A DNA stretch of 64,000 bases from Adiantum capillus-veneris (GCA_014529385.2 CM043953.1:109002549-109066548), one strand, 5' to 3'; positions 22,453 through 34,502 are shown, counted from the stretch's first letter. Numbers and translations: made by a program. Notes: a model not told the origin generated them from the letters alone.

Positions 22453-23416
22453 CTAGCTGCTCATCTCGTCAAAGACTACATCTCTACTCACTCGTAATTC
22501 TCGTGTAGTAGGATTGTAGCACCTGTACCCCTTTTGTTGAAGGTAATATCCCACAAGAATACATTTCTCTGCTTTAGGATCCAATTTCCTATGCAACTCA
22601 TCTGGTACATGCACATAAGCTATGCAGCCAAACACTTTCAAGTGTGCCAAATCAGGCTTTGTACCTGTAAACTTTTCCTCAGGTGTTACATCTTGCACCG
22701 CAGCTGTAGGTGTCCTGTTCATAATGTACACAGCTGTATTTATGGCTTCAGCCCTGAAATAATGAGGCATGTTTTTCTCATTCATCAATGCTCGTGCAAC
22801 CTCTGCAATGTGCCTATTTTTCCTTTCTGCGACCCCATTCTGTTGTGGAGTATATCTGCATGTAAACTGCCTGCGTATACCATGCATTCGCAGAAAATCT
22901 GAAAAAATCATTGGAGAAGTACTCTCCCCCTCCATCTGACCTTAATGTCTTGATTTGCATATCTGTCTCCTTCTCAATCATGACTTTGAAGTCTTGAAAG
23001 TGACCAAACACTTCACTTTTGTTACGCATGAAGTAGACCCATACTTTCCTTGTATGGTCATCAATGAAAGAGACATAATACCTGCAACCATGTATACTTG
23101 CAGTATCGGTTGGACCCCAAACATCTATGTGCACCATCTCAAGTGGTTTTTTACATACATTGCGCTCATGTGGAAATGAGCCCTTTGACTGTTTTCCAAA
23201 CTGGCATGCTGCACACACTTTATGCATACCATCCACCTTGAATTTGGGCAAACCTTTTACAATCTGTTTTGATTGCATGTTGTGCAATCTCTGCTCATTG
23301 ACATGGCCAATGCGTTTGTGCCAAATGTCAACATCAGCCACAACACCTGTGCCCTGTGCAAATAATGCAGCTTTTACCTCAGGCATGTCTACATTCAGCG
23401 TAAACATTGTGCCCAC
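22453..23416 (-). pseudogene. pol: Integrase region, copia A copy 1 (frameshifted)
   Basis: The upstream frame (23416-22814) carries the pre-integrase HHCC segment (DIWHKRIGHVNEQRLHN ... CAACQFGK) and the first two catalytic Asp of the integrase core (HIDVWGPTD and LRSDGGGEY). The downstream frame (22935-22453) resumes with TPQQNGVAERKNRH, holding the catalytic Glu. The break is an A-run near 22895, six A here against five in copy 2. The second frame ends in a TAG where copy 2 has TGG (Trp). Confidence 0.88.
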
Positions 23417-23425
23417 ACATTTGCC

Positions 23426-24757
23426 CTATGTGATCAGCTTACAGCCATTCTGGAAATCTTCTACATAACAGCCATTTGGATTGAAGCGAACCTGCAAACC
23501 CTGCTCAACCATTTGTCCAACAGAAACAAGATTCTTTGTAATGTTTGGGACATGAAGTACATCTGCTAAGTACTTTGATTTCCCACTCTTCGTATTTAGA
23601 GGTATGTCCCCTACATGAGCAATGGGGTGAGCTGTGTCATCTCTTGTCTGCACATAGCCTGACACATCTGGTTTGCGCATATCTCTAAACCACTCTCCAC
23701 GAGACATCATGTGATTAGAGGCACCTGAATACACATACCAAACATCATCTTGGGTGGAATTCTCTGCAGTCATTGTATTCATTACATGTTGCATAACAAA
23801 CATGCGCTCGTTTTTGCTGTCATCTGCATCTCTTCTAGTAGATGCATAGTTGCCATGTTCTCTCTTTCCACTTGCTTTTCCCTTTGGACAGTCACGTGAC
23901 ATGTGACCTCTTTCACCACAATTCCAACATTCTCTTCTATCTGGAGTATGTTGCTGCCTGCTTGATCCTGCACTACGACCTCTTTGACTCCCCCTGCCTT
24001 GAGACTGGTTTCCCCTGCCACCTGTATTGTTTTGATTTGATTGACCTTCCAGAAATTGGCCCCTGCAACCCCTTGGGCCTTGACCACGACCTCTACTGCT
24101 ACCTTTGTTGGAGTTAGAATAGAAGGCCTGTTCAGAAGTATTTCTTCCATGAGAGGAAGATGTGTCAAGGTTCTTCTCCTCCAGAATAAGCATAGAAATC
24201 AAATCTTGGAACACGGGGATGTCGTCTCTTGTATTCATGGAAGACCTGAAATGTACATACTCATCTCCTAGACCATCCAAGCATGCACGGACAATGTCAT
24301 CATCTTCCACTGAGACTTTAATAGATCCAAGAGCCTCAATGATACTCTTGATCTTCAAAGCATAATCATTGATGTAGAGGTTGTTCCTCTTAACCTAATT
24401 TAGCTCCGACTTTAGTTGAAGCTTCTTGGCTTTGGTGTTCACCTCAAACACTCTGCCTAAGTTTCTCCATGCAATGGCAGGGGTTTCAGCATCCTGTAGA
24501 TAGCCCATCATGCCATCTGTGATGCTCATAGAAAGCCAATACATCACTTTGCTCTGGCCTTGTTGCCAGTCCCTCAAAGCTTTCCTTTGTTCTACTGTAG
24601 CATTTGCCTCGGGAGTCTCTGGTTCCTTTTAATTGTCTCCTTCTACATAGTCCCAATAACCTTTTCGTTTTAGAAAATTTGTTATTCTGAACTTCCATGC
24701 AGGGTAGTTATTTTTCTCAAGCTTCTCAGTAACAATCTGATTGAAACCGTCAGCCAT
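23426..24757 (-). pseudogene. gag: Gag, zinc knuckle and protease, copia A copy 1
   Basis: Gag starts at ATG 24755-24757 (MADGF). It includes 'ALRDWQQGQSKVMYWLSMSI' and a C-terminal region with an intact CCHC knuckle (CWNCGERGHMSRDC, about 23900-23940). Arg/Gly/Gln-rich sequence precedes the knuckle, as in many copia gags. The protease follows as VWYVYSGASNHM: the catalytic Asp of DSGA is Tyr, while copy 2 keeps DSGAS. In-frame stops lie near 24629 and 24400, and at 23426, where it joins the integrase frame. The element could not process its own polyprotein. Confidence 0.87.
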
Positions 24758-24978
24758 CTTGAAGCACTAAGACAAAATAGCTGCAATCTGCAAAAACCTA
24801 CAAATCTGTTGAACCTTCTATCGTGGTACCTGTAACGCTTTCTACACTCAACGAGTGTCCACAATCAAGCGTACATACAACCACTGTACTTGTACAGTAA
24901 ATCTCTGTATACTTTCGTGGATTGGGAACGAAGGGATTGTGATGCTCTTGCTCTCTTAGCCTCTCTTGCCTGCACCAA

Positions 24979-24990
24979 GCTCTGATACCA
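24979..24990 (-). promoter_or_regulatory. Primer-binding site, initiator tRNA-Met
   Basis: TGGTATCAGAGC on the minus strand directly abuts the 5' LTR. It is the standard copia site complementary to the 3' end of initiator tRNA-Met. Confidence 0.92.
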
Positions 24991-25313
24991 TGTAAAGAAT
25001 GAGGATGCAAGAGAGGTACACAAGACAAGCACAAAGCACACAGAGATGGAAATCTTCTTCTTCTTCTTCACAGAAAAGAGAGTACAAAAATGACTAAGTG
25101 CTAAAGCTGAAAAGTAGCACATATGTACATGCGGTCACTAAGTGTGAACTCGCTAGAAGCGTACTAGGCTGGCACTATAAGTGTAGTCCAGCTGTAGAAT
25201 CACTGGCAGAGATCCTCCGTGTCAGTCACCTAACGCGCCAGTGAGTAAATGCCGTAAGCGGCCAAGACCCGTAGTGGATGCCAGCTCAAGGTGTAGAGCT
25301 CGACATCTCAACA
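24991..25313 (-). repeat. 5' LTR of copia A copy 1
   Basis: 323 bp. It contains the promoter and transcript start of the element. Right-flank target duplication is ATAGT (25314-25318). Confidence 0.93.
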
Positions 25314-25689
25314 ATAGTGAACCTTCAAACTCCAATAACTTGGGCTCCATGGCTCAGTTTGATGAGTCGTCTAGACTTTCTCCTTCAACACTTTAAACTA
25401 TACATCCCTAGACCCAAAGACTGCCTCTCGCATCTCCTTCACTTGCTCCCCAAACTAGCCCCTTCTGGAGACTTTCTTGGCCTATAAACCGCATCAGTCA
25501 TACATCTCCACTACTACATGTCAGCCCATGATCTCCCTAGTTGCTCCAGCCCTTTCCCATGCTTCTCCTAGCATGCACATATCTGCCCATGCCATCTTCT
25601 ATGGTCGACACACTTTGGTTGCACCAACACCTTGAGAGTACAAATGAATTGTAATGAGCATATGGCAAAGTCAATGGATTCAAACCCTT

Positions 25690-26035
25690 ATTTTATTTGA
25701 CCTCGGAGCTACAAAGAACTTTATCCATCTAGAATTCTAAAAGCAGATGCATGTTGATTATGATGCAGAGGGTGGAGAAATTGAAGTTGAGCTAGCCACG
25801 AGGCAAACTCAAAAAGTGGTACCTCTCATTGGTTCTCTTCCAATGACTATTCAAGATTATCATGGAAAAGTTGATTTCCACGTCATGAAATTGGGCAATT
25901 GTGACGTTCTCGTGGGCATGCCTTGGCATGAAAAGAATGATGGAACTCTCCAGGTTCGGAACCGAACCATCACCGTGATGTAGAAGGACAAGCCAGTCAT
26001 CCTCAAAGTTTGGTTGTCCAAACAAAACCTCAAAT
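25690..26035 (+). pseudogene. Gypsy-type aspartic protease remnant
   Basis: The frame reads LILFDLGATKNFIHLEF, a stop at about 25738, then KQMHVDYDAEGGEIEVELA ... LGNCDVLVGMPWHEKNDG. This is the layout of the Ty3/gypsy gag-asp protease: D-x-G-A active site, then 'DVLVGMPW' before the reverse transcriptase. The active site has Leu where Ser or Thr is usual. Neither gag nor reverse transcriptase is seen on either side, so this is an orphan fragment. Confidence 0.6.
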
Positions 26036-26225
26036 GAACTCTCTACTTGTTTTTTTCTTTATAGCTAGAAAGTATTGTTTTGATATTTGTTTGAAATGGA
26101 TGGTATCTGTTTTGAACTTGTCTTGGTGCCGATTTGAAATGTTTGACTCTGGTTTTAATACTAGTTTCAATGGTTGGTGATTTTACTCCTGAGTGGAGTA
26201 GTGCTATTGTTTAAACCTTCAAACA

Positions 26226-27321
26226 ATGCAGAGGGGATTTCTAGGGAGCGTTTGGTTGTATGCTTGTAAAATAATTATTGTTGTGATTCTCGGCCCGGAC
26301 CTGGATGGTTATGCGGGAGGAGTATTAAGAAGTCTGAGCAGTAGTTACTCTCAGCACCTCCAAACAACACAGGCTGCGGTCTGGGGGGCATTTGGTTGTA
26401 AAAGTCCTCTATATCTCCCTACCCGGACCTTTTCAGGTTATGCAAGAGGAGTGAGGAGGGAGTGTTTAATATCTCTCGGCTCAGACCTTGTTAGGTTATG
26501 CGGGAGGAGTGTTCATCAGCAACATTATGTTTCTATGTCTTGTAACATGCATATGTGAGCATTTGTGTTGCATTGTGATGTGCCAACCCCTAAGTGTTCC
26601 AAATTGGATGAGATTACCTGGGTATGTATTTTTAGTGCATCAAGACTCCTATGGAAGATCAGTGCCGTTTGGGTGTGATGGCTAATTTTACTACGCCGGA
26701 ATATCAAGATTTCCAATCTAGATGAAAGGAGAAGCTAACTACTTGATCAAAAGATCCGAAAAGAGAAACTAACTCCTTAATAAAAAGAGCAAATTGATTG
26801 TCCCTTGGAATGACCCTCAGAACTTTTTGAGCTAACTTGAGTTGTTTTGAAGATATGCTATAATCATGGATGATTACTCTCTTTCAATAAGGGGAGATGT
26901 CACAAACTGCTGACATGTCAAAGCCCTAAAGAAAGGATCCAACTTGCAGATGTTGGCCTAGGGGCGTAAACACTAAGAAGAACAAGTAACAGAAGAAGAA
27001 GTCCTACCAACTTATGGGGGGACCCCGTTCGATGGGGCCCAAAGTGACATAAAGGAAATAAAGTAGGACCCACACACACACAAGAAATTGCGTAGCTGCT
27101 GATGACATGGCAAATTTTTAAAAAATACGCTGATTGATGACATGGTAGGTTGTACAGATTTCCATGTTTTGTGTTGATTGTTGATGTGTCAGCTGTACGG
27201 ATTTTTGTAAATTATGTTGACAGCTTTTTGGCATTGCTTTTGGACCAGGAGCTTTTGAGTTTGAAGGCTTTTCATGTAAACTACTTTTCATAGGCCAAGG
27301 GCCTTTAAATATGTACTAAGG
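26226..27321. other. Short degenerate direct repeats, no gene
   Basis: Three units resembling CGGACCT...GGTTATGCGGGAGGAGTG lie at about 26290, 26420 and 26483, among 'GGG(A/C)(G/A)(C)(G)TTTGGTTGTA'-like sequence. That sequence resembles the ends of some plant DNA transposons, but termini and target duplications were not found. 26560-27321 shows nothing I can support. Confidence 0.35.
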
Positions 27322-27326
27322 GCTCA

Positions 27327-28057
27327 TGTTAGGAAATATGACGTAGCTAAATAGATATTTGAGTAGATTACTTAATGGAGAGAGATAGATTTCACACACA
27401 AGAGATTATAGAGTACAAAGAGAGAGAGAGAGAGAGTACACGCAATATACGTGGTTCACCCAGTGTGGGCTACATCCATGGGAAACCAGCCACTCAACGG
27501 TTTTAGTACTTCTAAACAAGAAGTAGTTTACAAAAGGATTAAACCCTTAATAGAGCTTCCTCCTTGCTTCACTCTCACCACCTCACACTCACCTTGTTGC
27601 ATCAATTTCACACTATCAAATTTTGTAGAAATGACCTCCTTTTACAGGTCAAAAGGGTTGCCCTCTCATGAGAGAGGCAACCAGGTGTAGCCGCCCTTGT
27701 GTAGACAAGTCCAAATCGGACCCTCTAATCTGCCCATGTGTGGCCGTCCTTGAGAAGACAAGTCCACTTTTGAATTCGGCCACCGGCCATTGAATTCCGA
27801 CCACCGAATACCGGCCATTGACTACCGGCCACTTTCTGGCTCCCGTCCGGCTATAATATTCCGGCAAAAAGGAATATTCCATGAAAAGGAATATTCGAGA
27901 TTGGCCGTGAAAATTTTGGTTTCCGGCGAGTGATTTTATTTTCCGGTGAGTTATGTTTCTTCACGCACGATGGCTTCTCCTCATAATGGGGGACCTTACA
28001 ACCGTGCATTTTTACCACAAAAAATTTTAAGGGGTAAATTAGGCTCCATACTTAACA
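27327..28057 (-). repeat. 3' LTR of copia B copy 1
   Basis: 731 bp with a short GA tract near 27417-27437. Many substitutions relative to the 5' LTR. Confidence 0.9.
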
Positions 28058-28071
28058 ATCTTCTACTTGGA
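28058..28071 (-). promoter_or_regulatory. Polypurine tract of copia B copy 1
   Basis: On the minus strand this reads CCAAGTAGAAGAT directly before the 3' LTR, against CAAGTGGGAGAT in copy 2. Confidence 0.6.
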
Positions 28072-28117
28072 GACTGATCTCCAAACCAAACCTGTGACTA
28101 CTTTCCATCTTGGCTTC

Positions 28118-28786
28118 TTATCCTTGAATGTTGATTGAAGATGAGCAAAAGCTCAACTTCTCCTTGTTGACCACCTTTGTAAACATGTCTGCAGGATTTT
28201 CACTTGTATGCACCTTTCCTAGCTTTAGCAGTCCCTCTTCCAAAAGAGTGCGTATGAAGTGATATCTCACCTCAATGTGCTTTGTCCTTGAATGAAAGGC
28301 TGAGTTCTTCACAAGATGGATAGCGCTTTGGCTATCACTATACAAGACACAATTGTCTTGTTTGAATCCAAGCTCTTCTAAGAATCTGTGAAGCTACATA
28401 ATTTCTTTGCTTGCCTCCGTCATTGCTATATACTCTGCTTCCGTGGTAGAAAGTGAAACCACTTTCTGCAGCTTTGAAGCCCATCTTACTGCTGTGCCTC
28501 CAACCGTGAACACATAGCCAGTAGTGCTCCTTCTAGTATCTTTGTCACCTGCCATATCTGCATTAGCATACCGTTGAAGAAAAATATCAGTTCCTCCAAA
28601 ATACAAAGCATTTGTTGTTGTCCCTTTTAGATACCTAAGTATCAACTTCACAGCTTGCGAATACTCTTTACCTGGGTTGTCCATGAACCTACTCACAACT
28701 CCCACTGCATGTGCAATGTCTGGCCTTTTCCAGACAATTGTATACATTAGAGAACCTACCGCTACAGCATATGAGACTTTATACAT
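28118..28786 (-). pseudogene. pol: RNase H region of copia B copy 1
   Basis: Frames 28786-28394 and 28345-28118 carry 'DKDTRRSTTGYVFTVGGTAVRWASK', 'STTEAEYIAMTEASKEIM' and 'FHSRTKHIEVRYHFIRTLL', the RNase H part of copia pol. A stop near 28394 separates them. The intact version is in copy 2 at 43290-43962. Confidence 0.85.
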
Positions 28787-28841
28787 ATAAGCTATCTCCT
28801 CTTATGTCTTTGGACACATATCCTGGGTTAGTTTAAAGTGA

Positions 28842-29681
28842 TCATCCAAAGGTGTAGAAACTAGTTTTGCATTTTGCATTGCAAACCTTTCTAGTATCTT
28901 CTTGATGTAATCTTCTTGAGATGGCTTTATTGTCTTCTTCGTATGATATTTTCATACCAAGTATCCTCTTTGCAGCACCTAAATCTTTCATTGAAAAAGA
29001 TTTAGAAAGCTCCTCTTTTAGGTCTTTGATGTCCTGCATGTTAGCACTTGCAATCAACATGTCATCAACATACAGCATTAGGATGATGAACTTCCCAATT
29101 CCCAAATTCTTCGTGTAGACGCAATGATCCGAGTTGCATCTTGTGAATCCATGATCCAACATCCATTGATCAAACTTCAAGTACCATTGTCTTGATGCTT
29201 GATTCAAACCATACAAGCTCTTCTTCAATCTGCAAACCATTTTCTCCTTAACTTTTACTTCATACCCCTTTGGTTGAAGCATGTAGATTTCCTCCTCTAG
29301 GTCACCGTGATGAAATGCCGTATTTACATCCATTTGCTTGAGATTTAAATCATGAGCAGCCACAAGGCTTAAGATGATCCTAATTGAGTTCAGTTTTACA
29401 ACAGGAGAAAATATTTCATTGAAGTCAATACCTTTCTTTTGACAAAACCCTTTTACCACAAGCCTAGACTTGTACCTTTTCTTCCCACCTTCTTCTTCTT
29501 TCAGCTTGTACACCCATTTTTTTTGAAGTGCCCACTTACCTTTGGGCAACTCAACCAACTCCCATGTTTGGTTGTGATGTAGTGAGTCCATCTCCACTTG
29601 CATGCTCTTCATCCATTCTTCTTTGGATTCGTGGTGCATCTCTTCTTCGTATGATTCCGGCTCTACAGAATCTGAGATCAA
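28842..29681 (-). pseudogene. pol: Reverse transcriptase of copia B copy 1
   Basis: The 279-codon frame includes 'QTWELVELPKGKWALQKKWVYKL', 'MDVNTAFHHGDLEEEIYM' and the catalytic YVDD (ILMLYVDDMLIAS). It runs out of frame after 'KRILGMKIS' near 28930. Stops separate it from the integrase upstream. Confidence 0.88.
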
Positions 29682-30059
29682 GAGATGGTTGAAGGAAGGA
29701 ATAAACCTTTCTGGAGGTCTAGTTGCTCTTGTAGAGCTTCATGGAATAGGTTGAGGCTCCTCATTTGGTTGACGTTGTTTCACATTGTCACCATTTGCAG
29801 CCCTTGAGTCTTCACCGTGCTCAAGCTCCATGTACTCATCATCTGTTTCTTTTGTTTGTTTTCTTTGTACATATTTTGTTCGTTAAAAATTACATCCCTA
29901 CTCCTTAATATTTTACCATCTTCAGGATTCCATAGGTGATACCCAAAGTCACCTTCTCCATAGCCAATGAAGAAACACTTTTTGGACTTTACATCTAGAT
30001 TTCATCTTAGGCTTCTATCTATGTGCATGAAAGCCTCATACCCAAACACTTTGAGAAAT

Positions 30060-30779
30060 GCATAATTCACCGGGTGACCGGTTGATTAAGTATACAAACA
30101 TACTTACAGATTTTGCCCAAAACTCAAGTGCTAAGCCTACATGTAGCCGCATGCTTCTTGCTTGCTTCATGATTGTCATGTTCATCATTTTTAAAATCCC
30201 ATTTTGTTGAGGCGTCGTTGGGGCTGTCCTTTGCCTCTAAATGCCATTTCTAGCACAAAAGCTTTCAAAAGATTGGCTGCAATATTCGCCTCCATTTTCA
30301 GATCTGAGGCATTTAACCTTGGTACCTGTTTCATTCTCCACAAAGGCTTTCCACCTTTGAAATATGGATAACACATCGGACTTATTCTTCATGACATAAA
30401 CCCATGTTTTTCTAGTCGCATCGTCTATGAATGTTACATAGTACAATGAGCTACCAAGTGATGGTGTACTTGCAGGACCCCAAATATCAGAATGAACCAA
30501 CTCAAGTTTTTATTTTGTTCTTTCATTTCTTGATTTTTTAAATTTTACTCTCTTTTGTTTACCATAAACACAATCTTCACAAAACTCTAAGTCCACTTCT
30601 TTCAAACCTTGTAGAAGCTTCTTTGTTTGAAGGATTTGCATTCCTTTGGCACTCATATGCCCAAGCCGGTAGTTCCATATCGCACTGTCAACTTCTGTAG
30701 TTGCTGCACAAGCTGAAGGTTGCGTGCTAATAGTACACAAGTAAGGTGTACCGACCTTTTCTCCCTTGGCAACCACCAA
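30060..30779 (-). pseudogene. pol: Integrase region of copia B copy 1
   Basis: Frame 30779-30510 carries the pre-integrase zinc-binding segment (NYRLGHMSAKG ... CEDCVYGKQK). Frame 30500-30237 carries the core with HSDIWGPAS and 'CLRSENGGEYCSQ', where the second catalytic Asp is Glu. Further stops and frameshifts follow. Confidence 0.85.
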
Positions 30780-31009
30780 AGATCCCTTTTAGATCTTCCA
30801 CTGTTGTTTCCGAATGAAATGTTGTGATCTTCATCGTCCAATTGTCCTGTAGAGATCAATTTTTTTCGAAGAGAAGGAACATGCCTAACATCTTTAAGCT
30901 TCCATTTATTTCCGTTAGCAGTTTTGAGACAATCTCACAAGATTCATCATCTCCCAAGTATACATATCAAAAATTACCTTTGGTGTTATCTTGGAAATGT
31001 TGCTTGTGT

Positions 31010-31899
31010 GGTGTCGCATGGAATGAAGCCCCGGAATCGACTATCCACGAATTAGACACATTGTCTAATGAGAGAATTAGAGCGTCTTGCTCTACTTTAC
31101 CTACCACATTGGCCTCCGGTGTTGGATTGTTGTCTTGAGACTCGGTCTCCTTCTTCTTCTTGGACCAACAATTATTCTTGACATGGCCCTTCTTGCCGCA
31201 GTTCCAACATTCAGACTTTGTGCGTGACTTGCTCCGCCTTGAGTGATCACGACCCTTTTGGTTTTTGAACCTCTCCTGGACTTTCTCTTATTTCCACTGA
31301 CAGTGCATCACTTGATGATTCTCATGTGATTCTCCTTCGTATTTCCTCACTTACGAGAATACCCACAACATCATCAAACTTAAGATTATTTGTGCCAGAA
31401 ATAGAATTACTTACAACCATCACAAGGCTGTCCCAACTATCTGGTAGAGATGATAGTATAAGGAGAGCTTGCATTTTTTCATCAAAATTGATTTTCACTG
31501 ATCTAAGTTGACTTATGTTTGTGTTAAAGTCATTTAGGTGTTCTACAACTGAACCATTCTCTACCATCTTTAGATTGAACAAGCGCTTCTTAAGAAATAC
31601 CTTATTGGATGCCGATGGTTTCTCGTAGAAGTCGTTAAGTGACTTCATCAAGTCCTCCATGGTATTCATCTCCAAAACATTGAAGGCCACCGTTGACGCC
31701 AAGCTTAATCAGATTGTTCCCAATTCCTTTTGATCAAGGACAATCCATGCTTCATCTGCCATTGTTGCGGGTTCTTTGCAAGACCGCCTAGTGGCAAATA
31801 GAGGTCCTTCTAGTAGAGATAGTCTTCAATCTACATCTTCCATTGTTGGTAGTTTTTGCCGCTGAACTTCTCAATCTTTAGCTTCCCTTCCTCCTCCAT
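31010..31899 (-). pseudogene. gag: Gag, zinc knuckle and protease of copia B copy 1
   Basis: Gag begins at ATG 31897-31899 (MEEEGKLKIEKFSGKNYQQW) but meets TAG codons within 40 codons. A 126-codon frame (31702-31322) holds the gag core (FNLKMVENGSVVEHLNDFN). The CCHC knuckle CWNCGKKGHVKNNC is intact near 31150-31205. The protease active site SWIVDSGASFHA near 31020-31055 is also intact. Confidence 0.8.
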
Positions 31900-31958
31900 A
31901 ACTCCCACTCAATTCAAGGAATCCTTTCCTTGAGATACTTTAGCTACAAGCAAACCTT

Positions 31959-31970
31959 GCTCTGATACCA
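31959..31970 (-). promoter_or_regulatory. Primer-binding site, initiator tRNA-Met
   Basis: TGGTATCAGAGC on the minus strand, two bases after the end of the 5' LTR. Confidence 0.9.
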
Positions 31971-31972
31971 GT

Positions 31973-32057
31973 TGTTAGGAAATATGATGTAGCTAAATAG
32001 ATATTTGAGTAGATTACTTAATGGAGAGAGATAGATTTCACACACAAGAGATTATAG

Positions 32058-32096
<39 letters not shown>

Positions 32097-32721
32097 CACG
32101 ATATATGTGGTTCACCCATTGTGCGCTACGTCCATGGGAAAGCATCCACTCAATGGATTTAGTACTTCAAAACAAGAGCTTACAAAGGGATTATACCCTT
32201 AATAGAGCTCCCACCTTGCTTCACTCTCACCACCTCACACTCACCTTGTTGCATCAACTTCACACTATCAAATGTGTGTAGAAATGACCTCCTTTTATAG
32301 GCCAAAAGGGCTACCCTCTCTCACGAGAGGCAACCATGTGTAGCCTCCCTTGTGTAGATAAGTCCAAATTGGACCCTCCAATCCACTCATGTGTGGCCAC
32401 CCTTGAGAAGACAAGTCCGCTTTTGAATTTGGCCACCGGCCACCGGCCATTGACTTCCGACCACCGGCCATTAACTACCGGCCACCAGCCAACCAACCAA
32501 CTGACCGATCGTTTTTTGACCACTTTTGGCGGTCCACAGTCCGGCCATAATATTCCGGTGAAAGGTTGGCCATGAAAATTTTGGTTTCCGGCCAGTGATT
32601 TTATTTTTCGTCGGTTTATTTTTCTTCACGCATTATGGCTTATCCTCATAATGGGGGCCTTACAAATGTGCGTTTTTACCACAAAAATTTACAAGGGGTA
32701 GATCAGGCTCCATACTTAACA
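31973..32721 (-). repeat. 5' LTR of copia B copy 1
   Basis: 749 bp with a GA tract at about 32057-32091, longer than in the 3' LTR. It contains direct repeats of CCGGCCA-type sequence near 32440-32500, also present in the other family B LTRs. Confidence 0.9.
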
Positions 32722-32926
32722 GCTCATTCTCTCTCATGCTTCCTAGAGAAGGTGCCGAGTAGTTTGGAGTACCGGCTTGTGCTATGTTGATGCAATATAG
32801 AGAAATACGAAAAGGGGCTCCAGGGTTTGGGGCCAATACTCTCTGGGTAGAATTCCGCCACTCCGTGTCGCATGTCGTCTCGCTCTCTCTCTCAATTCAA
32901 TTGCTATTGAAGTGCTAAAAATCTGT

Positions 32927-34218
32927 TCAGTGTGTTCTTTTCTGTTGGCACGTGGTGTTCGTCTTGTGACAAGGGGAAACCATATTGGATGTTGGTGCTA
33001 GCCCTTGTTGGAGAGAAGGACCGAGACTTTGTTGTATTTTTTGTAATCCCTTGATATAGAGGCAATCCTTGTCTTCATGTCCAGACTCTTCATAGAATTG
33101 GAAGTAAATGCAAAGGGGATAGTCCTGTGGAGGGTATCCTTGAGAGCGGCATGAGCTACACCATACCACAGCCTTAGTCTCCTGCTGAGACCTAAGCTCT
33201 TCTATCTCTTTCTTGATTTTGATCCAAAGCCTCCTGATGTGGGGGCTTCTCCTGTCTGAGAGATTGATTTCTCCTCTTGAAGAGCTCATCGTAGTTCTAG
33301 GGATTCAAGTTCCTTACGTCAAGAATTCAAAGTGTCAGATGAACTTTCCAAGAGTACAAAGGCAGTCTCTACTTGAGAAGATTATGTAAACAGCTTCCAC
33401 GCTCCCTCTATCCAAGTAGCGGCCGCAACAAACTCCTCCAGGTTGGCGTAGGTTGGAGATTCTCTCTAATTTTTTGCTGAGAAGTCTTTGGAAGAGCCTT
33501 CTCAGCCCATTTCTTTACCATAAACTCACTTGGTTGTTGAGGAAGCTTGGGGACCACAGACTTTTTTTGGGTCATGAGTTCTGCAAAAGTCTCTTGGGGC
33601 TGAAGCATCGGGTTGGCCAACTCATCTAGAACCTTTTCTTGGAAGTCACCTGGTCTGAAAGCTTCACAAAATGGTTGTCTTAATGTGGCCCAAGTACTAA
33701 AGTGGTTCTCTCCAAATTGATTGTACCACTTGTCTGCTAATCCATCCAAGGTAGATGGGAAGTGTACTAAGTAGGCATCCTCTTGGTTGAGGCCATGACC
33801 TCTGCAGAGAGAAACAATCCTCTGGGCATGGTCATCAACATCCTCTGTGGAGAGACCCTTCAAAGTCAGAAAACTTAATAATCACCTTAGCTAGAACCCT
33901 TGTGAGCTCCTCCATGGCTCTCTCTACAGAAGCTTGTTGCACTAGAGCTTGTTTTAACACAGTGGATGATAATTTTATCGATGGGGGTGATTGGGGAGGT
34001 GTAGAACTGGTTGAGGGGGAAGGTAGGGGTAATGGGGTTGGTGGACTTCTGCTTGGCACGAAGGGTTGATGCTTCTTGTGGTAGTACTTCAAAGGACTTA
34101 GTAGTGGGCTTTGTCGCTCTTTTGACTGCCTTGTATGTGTCATGCAGTAACCAAAAGCCCACCCAAGCTTTGGGCACAAAGACCTGTAGCTTACTACACA
34201 CTGGTCCAGACTCCACAA
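32927..34218 (-). pseudogene. gag: Gypsy-type gag remnant
   Basis: Minus-strand frames run 34218-33835 (Pro/Ser-rich, then VERAMEELTRVLAKV), 33863-33408 (gag core with 'GLADKWYNQFGENHFSTWATLRQPFCEAFRPGDFQEKVLDEL') and 33289-32927. The core WYNQ...W..L...F is typical of gypsy gag. The last frame holds two degenerate zinc-knuckle-like clusters (CSSCRSQGYPPQDYPLC and EESGHEDKDC). Frames are mutually shifted. It is cut off at 32.7 kb by the family B copia. No downstream pol is seen. Confidence 0.7.
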
Positions 34219-34246
34219 AACCAGGGTGAATGACTAGACCTCCTAT

Positions 34247-34355
34247 CTAGACCTGGACGAGAGAGTACTACACCTAGCACAAAGACTACTAGACCTCGAC
34301 AAGAGAGGACTAGACCCAGCCCAAAGACTACTAGACCAGGACGAGAGACTAGACA
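34247..34355. repeat. 42-bp tandem repeat
   Basis: Units starting CTAGACC at 34247, 34289 and 34331 have a 42-bp period. Each contains GACGAGAG or GACAAGAG, and the first two also hold CCTAGCAC or CCCAGCCC-type sequence. It lies in the leader of the minus-strand gypsy remnant. Confidence 0.8.
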
Positions 34356-34502
34356 AGCAGGTTGAAAATTAAGCAAGGCGAGGAAAAACTACACGAGACC
34401 AAGCTGCGGTAGGCCTAGTTGTGCAATGAAACAATTGATATAGGAAGCTGAAACCAGGTAGCTCCTCGACTTGACTTTCAACAAAGTGAGACTTCAGTTG
34501 AG

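Larger units (their letters stand above)
20113..25313 (-). mobile_element. Complete Ty1/copia element, family A copy 1
   Basis: The 5201-bp element is on the minus strand with two 323-bp LTRs (TGTAAAGAATG ... CATCTCAACA). An initiator tRNA-Met primer-binding site adjoins the 5' LTR and a purine-rich tract precedes the 3' LTR. Gene order is gag, protease, integrase, reverse transcriptase, RNase H, as in Ty1/copia. Flanks are ATAAT and ATAGT, a 5-bp duplication with one change. I count 6 differences between the LTRs (about 1.9%), so the insertion is fairly recent. It is coding-defective: catalytic Asp of protease changed, at least two single-base frameshifts and several in-frame stops. Confidence 0.93.
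27327..32721 (-). mobile_element. Complete Ty1/copia element, family B copy 1
   Basis: The 5395-bp element is on the minus strand with LTRs at 31973-32721 (5', 749 bp) and 27327-28057 (3', 731 bp), TGTTA...TAACA termini, and a perfect 5-bp duplication GCTCA (27322-27326 and 32722-32726). It has an initiator tRNA-Met primer-binding site and a purine tract. The LTRs differ at many positions and in GA-microsatellite length, so it is much older than family A copy 1. All open frames are broken. Confidence 0.93.

Noticed and set aside
22534-22902. Plus-strand frames of 90-190 codons across the copia elements (for example 22534-22902, 48592-49152, 49666-50034)
   Set aside because: They are antisense shadows of integrase and reverse transcriptase coding on the minus strand, and recur in both copies for that reason.
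26226-26560. hAT or Harbinger MITE suggested by GTTTGGTTGTA-like sequence
   Set aside because: No paired terminal inverted repeat or target duplication could be found.
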